64,000 nt of DNA from positions 12,342,417 to 12,406,416 of the forward strand of contig NC_134959.1 in the NCBI RefSeq assembly GCF_965638725.1. The letters are read 5' to 3'. The notes under the pieces were generated by a model. That model was not told where the DNA came from, ran no database searches, and saw only the letters and a program-made list of their open reading frames with translations. The stretch is from Aptenodytes patagonicus (lineage: Eukaryota > Chordata > Aves > Sphenisciformes > Spheniscidae). This document shows positions 24,761 through 37,534 of this stretch, in pieces; position 1 is the stretch's first letter, and every line of letters starts with the position of its first letter. The position numbers and the translations under genes were made by a program.

Positions 24761-25282
24761 GGGGTTTTCATCCTTCCCCTTTTCCTCCACTGAAATAACA
24801 TTTTGTGTATTTGATGAAAAAAAAAAGTATTCTATTCACTTTGTCGGACAAAGCACCTGTGTTAGCCTCCAGATTTGTATTGCTCTCAAATACTGTAAAC
24901 AGTGACCAGCAGCAAACACCAGAGCCTATTCAAGAACAAAAAATACAGGCTTCTGAGAATAGTGATCTATTAATAGCAGACAAATCCCTGTTATAGCCAG
25001 TAGTGATAATACCCTGATACTTCATAGTTAACCATTACAAGTCCAGCAGATGAAGACATCCTATTCTGCCGGCTGATTTGCATCTCTTTTCTTCAAAAAG
25101 CAGGAAGAAACAAATCGTGCATTTTAGGATACTGAGAAGCAAAAGTTTTGCTTTGTTTTTTCAAGTGCTAGGTTTAAATTCTCAGCTCATCCGAGTGACC
25201 CGTTTTGAAATTAAAAGTGAGGTGTGAAACTCCCCAAAGACAGACGGGAGGGGGGGTCGCTCTTGTCAGAGCCTGCACCACC

Positions 25283-25996
25283 CTAAGAGAGTTTTACCAC
25301 ACACACTGCCAGGACAATAGCGATAATGAGCACAGCGGAGAAAATAATCCCAGCTAGAACTTTGCTGATATCGCAGAAGGATTTATTTTCCTCCACAGAG
25401 ATCATGCCAATAGAAGAAGCACCCGCGCTGACGGTGGATTTTAGTTCAGCCCCTGGGTCTTGCTTAGCCTCCACTGTCCACTGGGGGACATTGACCTTCA
25501 TTTCCATCTCGTACATCATCTCTCCTACCTGGTTGATTTCGTTCTCGAGGTCTTTCAAATCCACCACGTCTATATTGTGCTCAGCCTCGTATTTCATGTT
25601 CTGGACGCTCATCGCCCTGGCGGCCACGCCAGAGGTTCCCCCGCTCATGCCTGTCTGGATCAGGTGCTTTTTGGGGACGTTTAGTGGGAACTCGTGGCCC
25701 AGCTCCAGGGCTCTCCTCATGTCGATCTCCAGGATCTCTAGGCACGTGGAGAAAATCACCCATAGCCTCTCGAACTCGGCTTTATCTTCCTTACTCACGG
25801 TTTTGTCCTTCAGGACCGTGGTGAGCTTGTTCCTGTTGGCCACCGCTAGCTCCTGGGCTTTCTGCCGGGTTTTCTTGAGCTCCTCCCGTAGGTTCTGGGA
25901 GTCCGAGGTGCCGCCGATGGTCAGCACCATGTGCCGGTAGCAAGCGGTCACCTTGTTGAGCGCGTCCAGCAGCGCTTTGCACTCCTCCTTCATCAT
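25283..25996 (-). CDS. RGS9BP: RGS9BP (R9AP), complete single-exon gene, 237 aa
   Basis: This gene encodes the RGS9 anchor protein, which tethers the RGS9-1/Gbeta5 complex to photoreceptor disc membranes and speeds GTP hydrolysis by transducin. The intronless frame encodes 237 residues (about 235 in human). It starts [20 protein letters not shown] and contains [55 protein letters not shown] and STVSAG, all family landmarks. The N-terminal part is helical and syntaxin-like. A single hydrophobic segment at about 213-233 ([20 protein letters not shown]), followed by KLS, makes it tail-anchored. I chose the start at 25996 over the in-frame ATG at 26083 because the family begins M-x-x-EECKALL; the upstream 29 residues are Ala/Arg/Gln-rich and look like translated 5' UTR. 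It is divergent from ANKRD27. Confidence 0.96.
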   Translation of the reverse strand: MMKEECKALLDALNKVTACYRHMVLTIGGTSDSQNLREELKKTRQKAQELAVANRNKLTTVLKDKTVSKEDKAEFERLWVIFSTCLEILEIDMRRALELGHEFPLNVPKKHLIQTGMSGGTSGVAARAMSVQNMKYEAEHNIDVVDLKDLENEINQVGEMMYEMEMKVNVPQWTVEAKQDPGAELKSTVSAGASSIGMISVEENKSFCDISKVLAGIIFSAVLIIAIVLAVCVVKLS

Positions 25997-26562
25997 GATC
26001 CCGGCGGCGGCGCGGGCCTGCCTCCCCGCCGCTCTGCCCTGCTGCCGCTCCGCCCCGATTACCCGGTACCGGGGAGCTGCCAAAGCCAGGTGCTACTAGC
26101 ACACATGGCAAGTGGTAGCTTCGCGTCGCGCATGCATTCAGCGCCCTCTTACCCGCCTCGCGTCCCCGTCGGCTGCTCAGGCGGCGCCGACACCTCTGGG
26201 AGCCCGGGCGTGCTGCGGGGAGCCCCGGGGGGCAGGGGGCATCGCTCCCCGCCTGCTACTGCCACCGCGCAGGAGAACCGGGGCGGCTCATTCCGCACCG
26301 CGCCGAACGGCAGCCAGGGCTTGCAGCGATCGGGCGCCGCTTTTTGAAAAGTGCCAAACACCGAGGAGGGAGGAGAAAAAAAAACATGCGAAGGATAAAG
26401 CTCTCGAGAACGAAAGCCGGGAAGCTGGCCGTCCGCGCCAGCCGGTGCGCTGCCGGCGCCCCGCCGCCGCCACTCGCGTTTAACTCGTTTCAGCTGGGCG
26501 CCCGCAGAGTCACATGGCGCCGCGCAGGGAGCGCCCGCGGCCTCCCGGGCGCGGCCCGGCCC

Positions 26563-26568
26563 TATAAG
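26563..26568 (+). promoter_or_regulatory. TATA-like element upstream of ANKRD27 exon 1
   Basis: CCCTATAAGCC inside otherwise GC-only sequence would place a start near 26590-26600 on the plus strand. It is a single weak motif, and CpG-island promoters often lack a used TATA box. Confidence 0.3.
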
Positions 26569-26589
26569 CCCTCGCAGGCTCCGCCTCCG

Positions 26590-26782
26590 CAGGCTCTGAC
26601 CCCGCGGCGGCTGCCTGGCTCCTCGCTCGATCCCTGCCGGCGCCTGGCCATTGGCTTCGTGCGGCGCCGCCGCCGCGCCGGGCCCGCCCTGGATCCCGGT
26701 AGGGCTTGGCTGAGGAGCGGCGGGGGGGTGGGCCGCCAGCGGCTCTCTGCAGCCGGGGCGGAAGGGAGGTGATGTTGTCGGT
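26590..26782 (+). other. ANKRD27: ANKRD27 non-coding first exon (predicted)
   Basis: A strong donor GT/GTAAGT at 26783 follows GC-rich sequence at the ANKRD27 side of the CpG island. The next plausible exon is at 37404. The 5' edge is a guess from the TATA-like motif. The exon contains an ATG at 26773 that opens a short reading frame (see findings). Confidence 0.5.
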
Positions 26783-29700
26783 GTAAGTAGCGCTCCCGCC
26801 TCGGGCGCCTCCGGCCCGCTCCTCGGCGGGAGGACGGCTTCCCGCGGCGCTGAAGGGAGCGCGCGGTTGCGGGACCCGCTCTAGGGAGCCGGCCGGCCCG
26901 GCCCGCGGGGCAGCCGCCGCCCCGCCGCCGGGGTGGTCCCGGCGGTGTCCTCCCGCCCCTCCGAGGCGGGGGAGGGGGGCAGGGCGCGCGCGCGCCCTTG
27001 CGTGCCGCGCGGCGGCAGCGGCTCGGTCGCGGCCTGGCCGCCGTGCGGCGGGCGGGGGCTCCGCCGGCCTCCGCCGCGGCCTGCTCCCGGGCTGGGGCTG
27101 CGGCGCGGAGCCGCCGAGCCCGCGACGGGCGGCCTGCGGCGGCATCGGGTCGTGCTCGCTCCCGTGCCGTTCGGGCGTCCGGCGCCGCCGGCCTGGCGGC
27201 ACATCCGGCCGCACGAACAGAGGGCGCTTGTCGGTGTCCGCGGTCTCGCTGGCACCTGCCTTGCGTCCCGCTCCTTTCCGCGGTAAAGCGGCAGAAATGT
27301 TTAATATGTCGTTGAACTTCATTTAACCCCAGCTATGTAGGTTGTTTACGTGAGGTCAGCGCTGTCGGACTCCGACCAGACTTCACGGTGTAGCGGGCGT
27401 CCCCGAGTGTCGCAGGCGCTCCGGGGCAGTGCTGGGGGAAAGTGGTGTCTTCACCTTTCGCACGGGGTGTTTAAGGAGGCCAATGGGAAGTGCCGGTGTG
27501 CCATCCAGACAGAATGTCTGCAGTTAGCTCAAGTCAAGCCATTTTACATCGGGAAGTACAGGGAACACACCAGTTCCTCACTAGCAGAAATGATGCTTCG
27601 CAGGCCATCCTTGTGAATGTGCTGAAGTACAATGTAATGATTAGTGATGGACACTAGGCTGTGTTTACAAGTATATCTGGACCTTCTAAGAAGAACAGAA
27701 TTGATGATGTTGAGTGTTACATAGCAAACTAAACTATGTTGTCTCTAGCACACAATACATCTTTGCCGAAGTGGACTTCTGGAGAACTTGCTTGTCATAA
27801 TGTATGCTACTACGTATGCCTCAATGTTTGTGGGTAACCGAGTGGTTTTCTGATACTATAGTAACTTGAAAAAGATGTGAAGACCTGCTCCCATGAGAAG
27901 GGGGAGCATGACCCTTTGCCTTCTCATGCCACCTCTGTAGTGCAGCGTGTGCTCTGAGCAAGATAACTTGCTATGAGGAGCAGAGTCTAGGCAGACTGGC
28001 TTTCTGGTGCTGAGCCCAGCCTGAGGAGTCTGTCTAGACTATGTTCCTTCTTCTGGAACTTGGTAGCTTCGGCTCCACTAACTGTTTTCTGCTGTTCTGC
28101 CTTAATTTTGGCCCTAATCCTAAGTCATACATAGCTTCTGCTGCAGGTTGCCACCTGTGGAAGAAACTGCCTTTTAACTCCTGTAGATTGCCAGGTTGCT
28201 ACAGAGTAAACTGAGTAGCTCTCTACCAATTTGTGTGTTGGTAGCCTAGAAGCAGTGAATCAATAATGCCTGTTTCCTTCTAGGAATAAAGAAACACAGG
28301 ATGATTTTGACCTGATTATAAGTGAAGTCTTGTAACTGCTTAATCATTGTCAGGTGGAAAAAGGATTAGCTCTGGGTTTGACTCTGAAGTCCTATGTGAC
28401 TTGAGAGTTAAGCTTATTGCTGACTAAATTATGCATATTTGTGTGTGTATAGGAGTTGTGTTTAAGGTCTGCCATGTATCACTACAGTTACTGTTCATTG
28501 TGGCACATCAGAATCCTGAAACTGCTTCTCTGAAAGTAGCTGAAAAGGGGAGAGAGGGGGTATTGTTTCAGGAACATGTGACTGCCTAAACCTGAAGCTG
28601 GCAGCAGTTATAATCTGTATCAGATAATGCTGAAATACACCTTTAGGTGTGTCATATGGGAAGAAAGAGGCTGTTATTAGATTAGTTCTAAATTAAGTTC
28701 AGCTGCATGCAATTATCCAATTCAGGTAGATTTTGGAAACCCTTAAAATTCAGTTGTAGACAGGCATGATGTTCTAAAAATCCAAATCTTGATACTGCTT
28801 TCAAACAAGATGTTGACTAGCCGAAATATTGTCCTGGGAAAACTATTAGGATGGAGTGTAAAAATCAAATGTGAATTAGGAAGCAGCATGATGAGTAGGA
28901 GGAAAAAATCTATTTTCTGGTTCTGTAGAAAGGCTTTCTTGCAATAGATGTTAATGACCATATTCTTCCTATTCCAGTACCCTTAAAAATGTTTGCAGAG
29001 TATTCTGTGATGCTTCTTGAACATCACTACTTGTTAAAAGTCTGTTAAAATGAGGATATAGCATTTAAGTAGAATTTTAGGTAAATACAAGTCTGTTTTG
29101 TTTAAATGGTTGGTAAGCCTTGCCTGATGGGCTTGCTTTTGGAGTAGGCTTATATAGTGAATGTGGTCTGTAGAATGTTGTGGCCTGGGAAAGCTTGAAG
29201 CCACTATGAGATGAGGAAGGAAAATAAGGATGAGATACAGTGAAAATGAAACATGACGTCAACCCCCTCCCTCCCCCTGATAACACTATGCAACTTTCCT
29301 CAGTAACTATTCTGTGATTTGCTTTCTGCTAAGCATTTTGCTGGTAAGTGGCTTGAGGATTTGATCCATAGCAAGAATCTTAATTTATATCATGTAAGAA
29401 TGTTAGACTGATATGTCTGTGTCACGGTATTTATGGTCAGGAAGCTCTTAATTATCTCAGGCTGGTGTATGGTGCATTATGTAGCATCAAAACACCAGTG
29501 GTGGTTAAAATAATTTATTTTCCTAGTTAGAAGAACTTACATGCTGAATTGTGTTCCAACCTTCCTTACCCTTGCTCTGCTCCCTAAAGGGGGGAACGAG
29601 TGTAATTCTACAGTGTTTTTCATAACGAGATATTCTACTAATGGTCTGATGTTTAAGTGTCTTGCAGTGATGAGGTAAGGCTTAGTGCTGGCCTGCAAGG

Positions 29701-32700
29701 ACTTGGTTTTCCTATTGAGATGCACAGAGAATGAATTAAATTCCTGTCCAGTTGTCTAGTCTAAGGACAATCCGAACTAAGGTAAATGGGGTATAGGGTT
29801 GCTGGCTTCAGCTCACTTGTATTTCTATGGGTGGCCTGTGCTAGGTCTGACCCTGCACACTCGGTTTCTTTACAGACTTGCCGCTAGTCTTGGAGTTGGT
29901 ATCAGCCTTACATGGTCTGCTGTCAACAGTGGTGATCTGTAACTCTGTAGTCAAGAAATGGTGTTGCCTTCTGTGACCCACATCTCAGCAGTACAGTGTT
30001 CAGGCCTGCTGCACCCTCAATACACAGGCTGGGGAATTATACCACTGTCTTGCCTCAGTAACTAAAGAATCAAAATAATTGGCTTAAGTAAAACACTGTT
30101 TATCTGTGTATTTCAACTCCTTAGTTTTTGTTCCCTACTCCAAAAAAGTGCATGTGCTGACACCTCTGCAAGCCTGAGGAGGTAGCCTTAAATACAGCTC
30201 ACTACCATTTGGAGGAAGCATCCTTGTTTGAGAAGCTGTTTTGGGAACTTCATGCTTTCTGTTAATGTTTTTCCTCTCAACATGTTCCTTGTAATTGTTT
30301 ATGTGGTTCACTGATCAGCACTCTCTGCACTCTGTTCCAGGGCTTGCTTGTGAATAGCTCAGGGCTCCCCATCTGAGAATTTAATGCAGCTTTAATAGTG
30401 GTAAGCCAAAGAATGAAAATTCTTTGTAGTTCATCTGGTGGATTTCTAAACCTGCAAGAATTGAGAATTTGGAATCCAGTCTCTATTCTGCTGTGAAGAG
30501 GAGAATGCAGCTTGTTCCTAATACTTGGCTAATGACAAGTAAGATTATCACAAAAAATCAGTGGAAGTGACTGGATAAAAGTGGGAAGCTTGCCTGCTGA
30601 AGGATGAGCCACTCATACTAAAATATACTTTCTCTGGAGGAAAGAAATAGCAACTGTGGAGAGTCAAGCCAATATGTTCTCTGGCCTCAAGTCTGAGACA
30701 AGTAGGAATGTCTCCACATCAAACTACGGTGCAAATACTCTGTTAAAATACAAAGGGTGAACCTTCTTGCTACTCTTTAAGAATGTGCTCAGTTTTAGAG
30801 TTTGCGAGGTGGAGTTCATAATGAAAAGCTGCATGAGGTACTGATAGAAACCAATCTGCACAGTACTCCCCTGTTGCTGGCAGGTGCTGTAGGGTCTCTG
30901 GAGGAGGTGTGTCTGAGGAGGGTGGGAGCAGTGGTAGGAGAGCCAGACTTGTTAGGCCTAAAAAGGGCTTGGGGGGTGTTGGGCAGAGACAAAAACCAAA
31001 ATCGTGAGATCCCGTGCCAGCTCTTAACCTTTCACTGGAAGAAATGTGTGTCTGAAGGGGAGATGCTGAGAGAAATGAGCATCTTCCTGGAATGCTGCTG
31101 ACCCCTCCTTTCCAGACCCTGTTCCATCGCTGTCAGACTGATGTTCTGGGATCATAAAACTTAGTTTTTCCCTGGTTGCTGGGAAGCCTTGAGCTGACTG
31201 ATGCAAATTCACCACTCTATAATCTGATAATTCAGAGGTGTTATTCTGATATACTTCACTTTGACAAAATCAATACAAGCTGCAGCTGAATCTAAAAGGG
31301 GTAGGAATAGATTTTCTCCGCTCCCTCGTGGTGAGCAAGGTGCACTGGAACATGTCTCGCTGTTTTTCGTAAGATGCTCAGTGTTCATCCCTTAGGGGAG
31401 GAAGTAAGGTTTCTTGTGTGCTCAGAAACAGAGAAAGGATCTTTTGTTTTTATTTTGAGGTGAATGCTGATTTGAGGGCTCAAGACCAGATTGTAACCTT
31501 TGCCTGGACGTGGGGTAAATATGAGGAGTAATAGTGCAGGTAAAACAGTGGCTGAGGTCGTAACTAGGCTTTTATTTGGACTGAGACTAGTTAAATTCTA
31601 GGGTTAGATTCCTGTTTGCTTGCAAAGTGCTTTAAGATATGCTTAGCTTCAGCTGTTCTTGCTAACAAGTGGTGCTCTAAATGAGGAAAAAAAGCACTTC
31701 TGTAAAAAAAAAAAGAAATTAGAACTGGGGAACAATTGCTTCCTCTTATTTTTTTTTCTGCAAAGCTCTGCAGTTTGCTAGTGTGTTAAATACGCACACA
31801 AACTTTATCAGAAATGTCTGTCTGCTACTCTGAGCTAAACATCTAGTTGAGTAACAAGTTGCTGCTTGTTCTGATTTTCTCATTATTTTGAGCCTTTCAG
31901 CAAGTGATATTCTAGTTACTGGTTTACTAAGCCTTAGTTGTTATTGTTGTAGAGTCTGCAAGCTAAGATGAAATTGATGTCATGTGAAACTATGGAGGCG
32001 TGAAACTTCACAGTATTGCTATGCAAGTAAAACTCAGTGAATTTATGCTTCTTGAACATGATGTGCTAATGGATCTGGTGTTGAAGATTTTGGAGAACAT
32101 GGCATTCAGCTTCTTGGTAGCTGGACTTTTGTGGAGAGGACACTGATGTACTTGATGTTAGCATCCCAGTGTGATATTCTAACTCGCTCTCCTGGAGAGA
32201 TTTCAGGTTACTGAACAAGGCTAATAGTTTTTACCAGCTTTGGTAGCTGTTTTACTGTCTTTGCTCTGCCAAATTATTATTAAAATGCCCTAGTGAAAAC
32301 ACAGAATCTTATACTGTTCAACACTGAATATGAAGTCTTTGTATACAGAATCCCTAATTCTGTTATGAAAGGCATTTTCTCTGCAGTATGTTTTGTTAGG
32401 TCTTTAATAGTGGTATAGCAGGACATTCAGAAGATGATGTGCCTAAGAATTGAGTAAATAGTTGTATAACTTGGCAGTTACATCATGTCCACATTCAAGT
32501 AACGATGCAAGTACAATGACATCTTCTACTTTAATGGCTGTTTTTCTAAATTTCAAAATGCTTCTTAAAAGGAACTGAAACCTGATAGGTCTGTAAAAGG
32601 TACTTCACTTGACCATCTCTAAAGGAAAACACCACCAATGGCAAAATAAACTGTCATAGTTAAATCCTACTCATTGTTTTCAGTACCAAAGGTCATAAGA

Positions 32701-34577
32701 CTTAATTTCCAGTGTTTTGGAGAAAACAGTGATGTGCTGAGGTTCCACGATACGTTTTTCACTTTAGCTATTCCTTGTACCATTAATTGTATCATTAGAA
32801 TTATCATGCTGCTCTTAATCTAGAAAGGATTTGGCTGTTTTAAGGCTATGATTATGGGTTTTTTAAAACAGTAACATAATGCTTATTAGATTCTCCGATT
32901 AGGTAGCTTCTGTTCTTCCAGCAGTTTGAGCTATTTCTGTGTTTACAGGCATGAAGCCACACACTTAAGTGATTACATTTAAACCTTTTATCTAACATTG
33001 GTACTTGTGTATTGCTTTACAGCTCAGCACCATAGAATTGATAAACTTCATAGTGAATATGGCTTATGACAATTTTTAGTGGGCTTTCTGTTAAGCATTA
33101 AACAGATTTGGTAATTCATATAAGGCTTTGTACATTTCCTGCTTTTGTAATGCTAGTAAATCTAAAGGTGTCCAAGGTGCAACTAGAATAAGTCTGTATC
33201 CCCCTGGTGCTGCCCCCCCCTCGGCCCCATGTTAAATTAGATTGAGGTTGGATGTTGTGTTCTGCCAACAAACTCTCTCAATGGAGTATTCTAATGTGTT
33301 CCTAGAATTACAGCAATGCATTAGTGAGCATTTTCAGATGCATTTAACTTTTGGGGTGGAAAGAAATTGACTTAATCTGAAATGCCTGAGCCAAAATTTG
33401 GGGAAGCTTTAATGTACTCTCTTGATTCTGTAGACTTAATCTATTTAAGTTTAGTATAAAGTCCTTTTTTTTTTCTGTAATTACTTAAATTGTGGATGGC
33501 TTATACATCCACACCTCTTTCTCTGAGAAATGCTGTGGATAGGTGAAGGAGGTCCAAGTGAATATAGTAACTTAACTGTTTCAGTTAATAAGTATTTCAC
33601 CCTTTCTTTTTCATACCCACATTTTAATTGGATATGATAGCTATCCTCTAATGTAGCATTAAGCAGATGCAGGGGTAAGGGAGAGAGAAAAGGGAAGGAA
33701 ATTCAGAGTTGTGAATCTCAACCACCACTAGCCAAATCAGTAATGTTTTATTTCCTGCTGTGCAGGAAAACGCATGTGGTGAGCAGTTCAGAGTTCGCAA
33801 TCTCCTTCTGCTCAAGGTAGGTGGTAAATACCCATATGAACTAGTTTTATTTTCCTTATTGGGGTACAGCATGTTGATGGCATCTTAGTTGCATTACAGT
33901 AGCTAAAGTGCCAAAATTCAATGTCTGAATGTAGTTTCTTTCCACTTCTTGCTGGAGCTCTCAAGTGTGATTCAACCCTGCCAGTGGTTCTGTAGTAAAA
34001 GAATCTACATGGCTGCCACTAAGTGCTTTAAAACTAGTTATTTGTGGTGTGTAACTCATGAACCAGGAACTGAAGATTATAATTTCAAGCTCTTCCTGTG
34101 ATCTGTCAATTGAAATTACTCTTCAAGTACTCTAGTTTCTTGTGTTTTTTCAGGTGTGGGAAATGATTTAAGAGCTACCTCAATCATATAGACAGCAAGC
34201 TTCATAAGCTGAGGTTTTCTGTGGGAGCTCCCCTCCTCCCATAAATCTCTTCTACCTGTTCTGCCAGGGAATGAAATGTTGTTTTTAATTCCTTTCTAGA
34301 CAAAGCTTACCAGTTTTTTTCATGGTGAGATACAGGTTTCTAGATGAGGAGGATTTGTGGAATGTGTTCTTCTGTCCCCCTTCCTTTTATAGGAAGAACT
34401 CTTTGGACTTAAAGATTTGTTAAGCTGAAAAAGTGGCAATATAGCTATAGCAATTGGAAGCACTTGTGCACTGCAGTTCTGTCTCTGCAGTCTCATGCTT
34501 GGTTGCTGCCTTGTGTCAATGTGCTCTTTTCCCTGACACAGCGTGTGGCATGCTAAAATCTTCTCCATTACTGTCTT

Positions 34578-34592
34578 GGGGGGGGGGGGGGG
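34578..34592 (+). repeat. Homopolymer G15
   Basis: Fifteen consecutive G in ANKRD27 intron 1. The length is likely variable and prone to assembly error. Confidence 0.9.
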
Positions 34593-34694
34593 TCATAGCA
34601 GTCTCATCTGCCACTTGACCAGATACTGAACATGAATTCACCAAATAAAAAGGCAGATGAAGATGCCTCAGTGAGCCAACTACATTAATAAAAG

Positions 34695-35160
34695 CTTGAT
34701 TTGGAAGGTGCCTTGAGAGACCATATAATCTAGCCTCCTAGCCTCACTATGTCCGTTATTGCCTCTAGTAGAGGTTTGTCTAACAGGTTCTTAAAGATTT
34801 ACAACATGAGACTTGATAGCTTTGCCAAGCAATCTAAAACATGTGTTTATCTTCTCTTTTGAAAGGTGTTCCTGTAATTTGAGTCTGTTTTCTTCAGCTA
34901 AGGCTTATTTCTTCTACTGATGTGGAAAAAATGCCCTTCACTGAGAGCTTGATCCATCTGGGGAAAAAAATTCTTACTTGTTTCATGCTGTTTCTTCAGC
35001 ATAAACAACATCACTGTATCTCATGTTTTAGATTCTGCTTCCAGGGCTTTCTTGCCTTTCTCACTTCAGATTCTCCTCCAGTCAGTTCATCTCCTCTGAA
35101 GTGCAGCACCCAAAAAAGGATGTAGGACTCCAAAATAAGTCTTGCCGTGGCAGACGGTTT
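34695..35160 (-). mobile_element. Old CR1/L3-like LINE relic, antisense
   Basis: Read on the plus strand, GATTTGGAAGGTGCC, CAATCTAAAACATG and AGCACCCAAAAAAGGATG with GACTCCAAAATAAG line up in order with the reverse complement of a CR1/L3 3' region as I remember it (3' UTR, then the ORF2 C-terminal part). It is strongly diverged and its edges are approximate. Confidence 0.6.
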
Positions 35161-37403
35161 TGCAGGCTGCACATGTCTGTATGTATAGCCCTGTTTGGTG
35201 CTTGACTTTTATATAATAAATTGTCACTGATTCGTGTTTGGACTGTAAGCTGCAGTCATTTAAGATCTTACTTGGAATTGTGGCCTAGCCAGTTGTTCAG
35301 CAGACAGTTGGTTTTTTTTTGTAGCTAACTAGTCCTGCTTATTAAGGTCTGTCTTATCACTGATCCATGGAATATCGGGGCTGAGATATCTGTGTTCCTG
35401 CAGCAGACCTGCCACTGGGCTTGTGTTGCCTTTTCTCCTTCCCCCACCACTGGCTGAGGAAGCCCACAGCTTGAACTTGGATTACAGCTGCCTGCCAGGA
35501 AGTGTTTATAGCATCATCAGCTGTGGAATTACTGGTGATCATCCTGTTTACCAAGGCACTGTGGTAGGACAGATCTTGTGCAAAGCTGTACTTCTCTAGG
35601 TTTGAAATCTCATAGTTACTGAACTTGGCTAGTCTTTTGAAGGTGTCAATGACCAAATATTTTCTTCCCCTTCGTGTAAGCAAACTTCAGATTTGTGCTC
35701 CAAACAACAATGTTTTTGGACTGCTGAATTAGTATTCTTTCATAGAAGCTCTTAGTTTTATTGTGTGTTTTGAAAGCGGATGAACCATTATCTGGAACTT
35801 CACAGGAAAACTCTGCTTGAGGCAGTTATCTGCCACTGCTAAACTTCAGTGGTTCAGGCTGAGGTTGTCCAAGCTGTAAGTAACTGGTTATAACTTTATA
35901 GTGGAAATGACTTGCAGCTTTAGCTGATCGTGTTTGTGTTTAGCTCTCTAAGGGAGCTCTCCTTGTGCCTAATTATAAGGAGGGACCAGACTGTAGATCA
36001 GTTAACAGACTATAGATCAGTTCACAGTATAGCTGAAACTGAAAGGCTGTCAAAAAAATCTGTGGGAGTTGGGTGTCTGTTTTTCCATTCTATTAAACTG
36101 CCATACAATGGTTTCATGTCTCTTCCATCATCTACAGAGAGGCATTTTTTAGTACCAGTACAGCATTAGGTAGTAAGATATTACAAGTGCTACAGAAAAA
36201 GCGTAAGAAGCTCACACTGAGCAAATAATGTGCTAGGTATAATCAATCCCACATTTAAGAAAACAGGGGAATACTGATTGTGTAAAGGTGGTTTGCTTAA
36301 ATTAAAGTTCTGCTGCTGTTCTCACCCTTTCCTAGGACATATACCTGAAATTGCATGAGGAAATTATGCAACTTCTGTTGATTTCTAAGGGAAGCTGGAT
36401 GAGGGGAAAAGACATAGCACAGACTAGTTAATTAAGCACTTGTAAGCCTGTTAAACTCAATTCTTCTGAATAAAATAATTCTGAAGTTATTCCAGAAGGG
36501 ACCTATTAGGGTTTTTCCTGCCCTTGTGTCTAGGATGTGTCATAGTTTTTTACAGAGAACTAGAATTGAGGAAGCCAGCAGTTGAGGGTCTAGTGCTGCT
36601 AGAGATCATCTTTTCCCTGTGACACACCTAGTGATAGCTTTTTCCGGTGCCTACAGGTTGGGTTTTCTGTCACCAGTCACTTTTTTGCTCGCTGTTTTGC
36701 CAAATGGTATGCATCAGCCTGACCTCAGATCATTGAGCCTTTTTCCATGGGAGTAGAGATGACCACAAATGATGCACTTCACAGTGACTTTTTAATTATG
36801 ACATGGATATTCATATCTCCTTGGTGTACCTCTTTCCTGTGACTTTCCCTGGAAAGTTGAGGATTGCCTTACGCAAGGGTTCCTGTTACACTATCTGGGT
36901 GTCTCATTGGTGTGTGTCAGTCAGTAATCCTTACACGGGTGAGTCTTAAGACTTACATGAGCATACTGCAAAAGCATCAGTCCTGTGATGTGGTAGAATC
37001 TGCTGTAAAGAAGCTGTTTTGTGTCCTTTGGCTTGTTTTAGACCTTAGCAGTGCAAGTTAGCTTGTATATCACAGTGGTAATAATGTAGATCTTAACTTC
37101 TCTCCTCCTCTCCTAAGTTTTGTCTAAACATAGCATGCGTTGTTAGACTCCAACACTTGGAAGGCCGAAGGAGACATTATGAGGATTACTATGTAATTGG
37201 AAATGTATATTCATGGAAAATAATCTTTCTGAATAACTTCTGAGTAATCTTCTTAAGCATGCCATTGGCTGTTTACGTCAAGATCCGAAACTGCTTTTTC
37301 CTTTTAGACAAGAGGAATCAAACTGCCCCCTAGGTATTCCCAAATATTATGCTTTAACAGATGCCATGTATGATATGTTAACCATTCTCCATATGTATTT
37401 TAG

Positions 37404-37534
37404 AAAATCTCCTTGGAATATCTGAAGTCCATATGGCTATGTATGATGAAGATATCTTGAAAAATCCCTTTTATTTGGCCATTCAGAAGCGGCGTCCTGA
37501 TCTATGCAGCAAAGTTGCAGAACTCCATGGTATT
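37404..37534 (+). CDS. ANKRD27: ANKRD27 exon 2 (start codon)
   Basis: The acceptor tgtattttag is followed by 29 bases of 5' UTR, then ATG at 37433 and 34 codons (residues 1-34), ending phase 0 at donor GTAAGT. The start [13 protein letters not shown] matches the mammalian N-terminus. The context has C at -3 and G at +4, so initiation strength is moderate. The coding part is 37433-37534. Confidence 0.94.

Larger units (their letters stand above)
15221..25130. other. Intergenic between NUDT19 promoter and RGS9BP 3' end
   Basis: About 10 kb of AT-rich DNA. Open frames here are short (under about 100 codons), lack family similarity that I recognise and have no splice structure. A 21-base hairpin lies at 17575-17595 and short T or A runs occur. 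No RNA gene or recognisable repeat was seen. Confidence 0.55.
26000..27320. promoter_or_regulatory. CpG island between RGS9BP and ANKRD27 (divergent promoter region)
   Basis: About 1.3 kb of very GC-rich, CpG-dense sequence lies between the RGS9BP start (minus strand) and ANKRD27 exon 1 (plus strand). It contains CCGCCTCCGC boxes, an inverted CCAAT (GCCATTGGC near 26648) and CTATAAG at 26562. The two genes start head to head within about 0.8 kb and may share regulatory DNA, although one is photoreceptor-specific and the other broadly expressed. Confidence 0.75.
26783..37403 (+). other. ANKRD27 intron 1
   Basis: About 10.6 kb. It starts in the CpG island and becomes AT-rich. It holds an old antisense CR1 relic (about 34695-35160) and a G15 run (34578-34592). 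No coding exon was recognised, but additional 5' UTR exons cannot be excluded. Confidence 0.55.

Noticed and set aside
25326..25940. 204-codon plus-strand frame opposite RGS9BP
   Set aside because: Antisense shadow of the conserved RGS9BP coding sequence.
26023..26083. Upstream in-frame start of RGS9BP
   Set aside because: The extra residues are Ala/Arg/Gln-rich and absent from the family; [10 protein letters not shown] at 25996 matches the known N-terminus.
26510..27322. 270-codon open frame on the minus strand in the ANKRD27 CpG island
   Set aside because: Low-complexity Arg/Pro/Ala/Gly composition typical of stop-poor CpG-island DNA, with no family similarity and no splice support.
30802..31101. 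99-codon plus-strand frame in ANKRD27 intron 1
   Set aside because: No recognised family and no supported splice structure; treated as chance.
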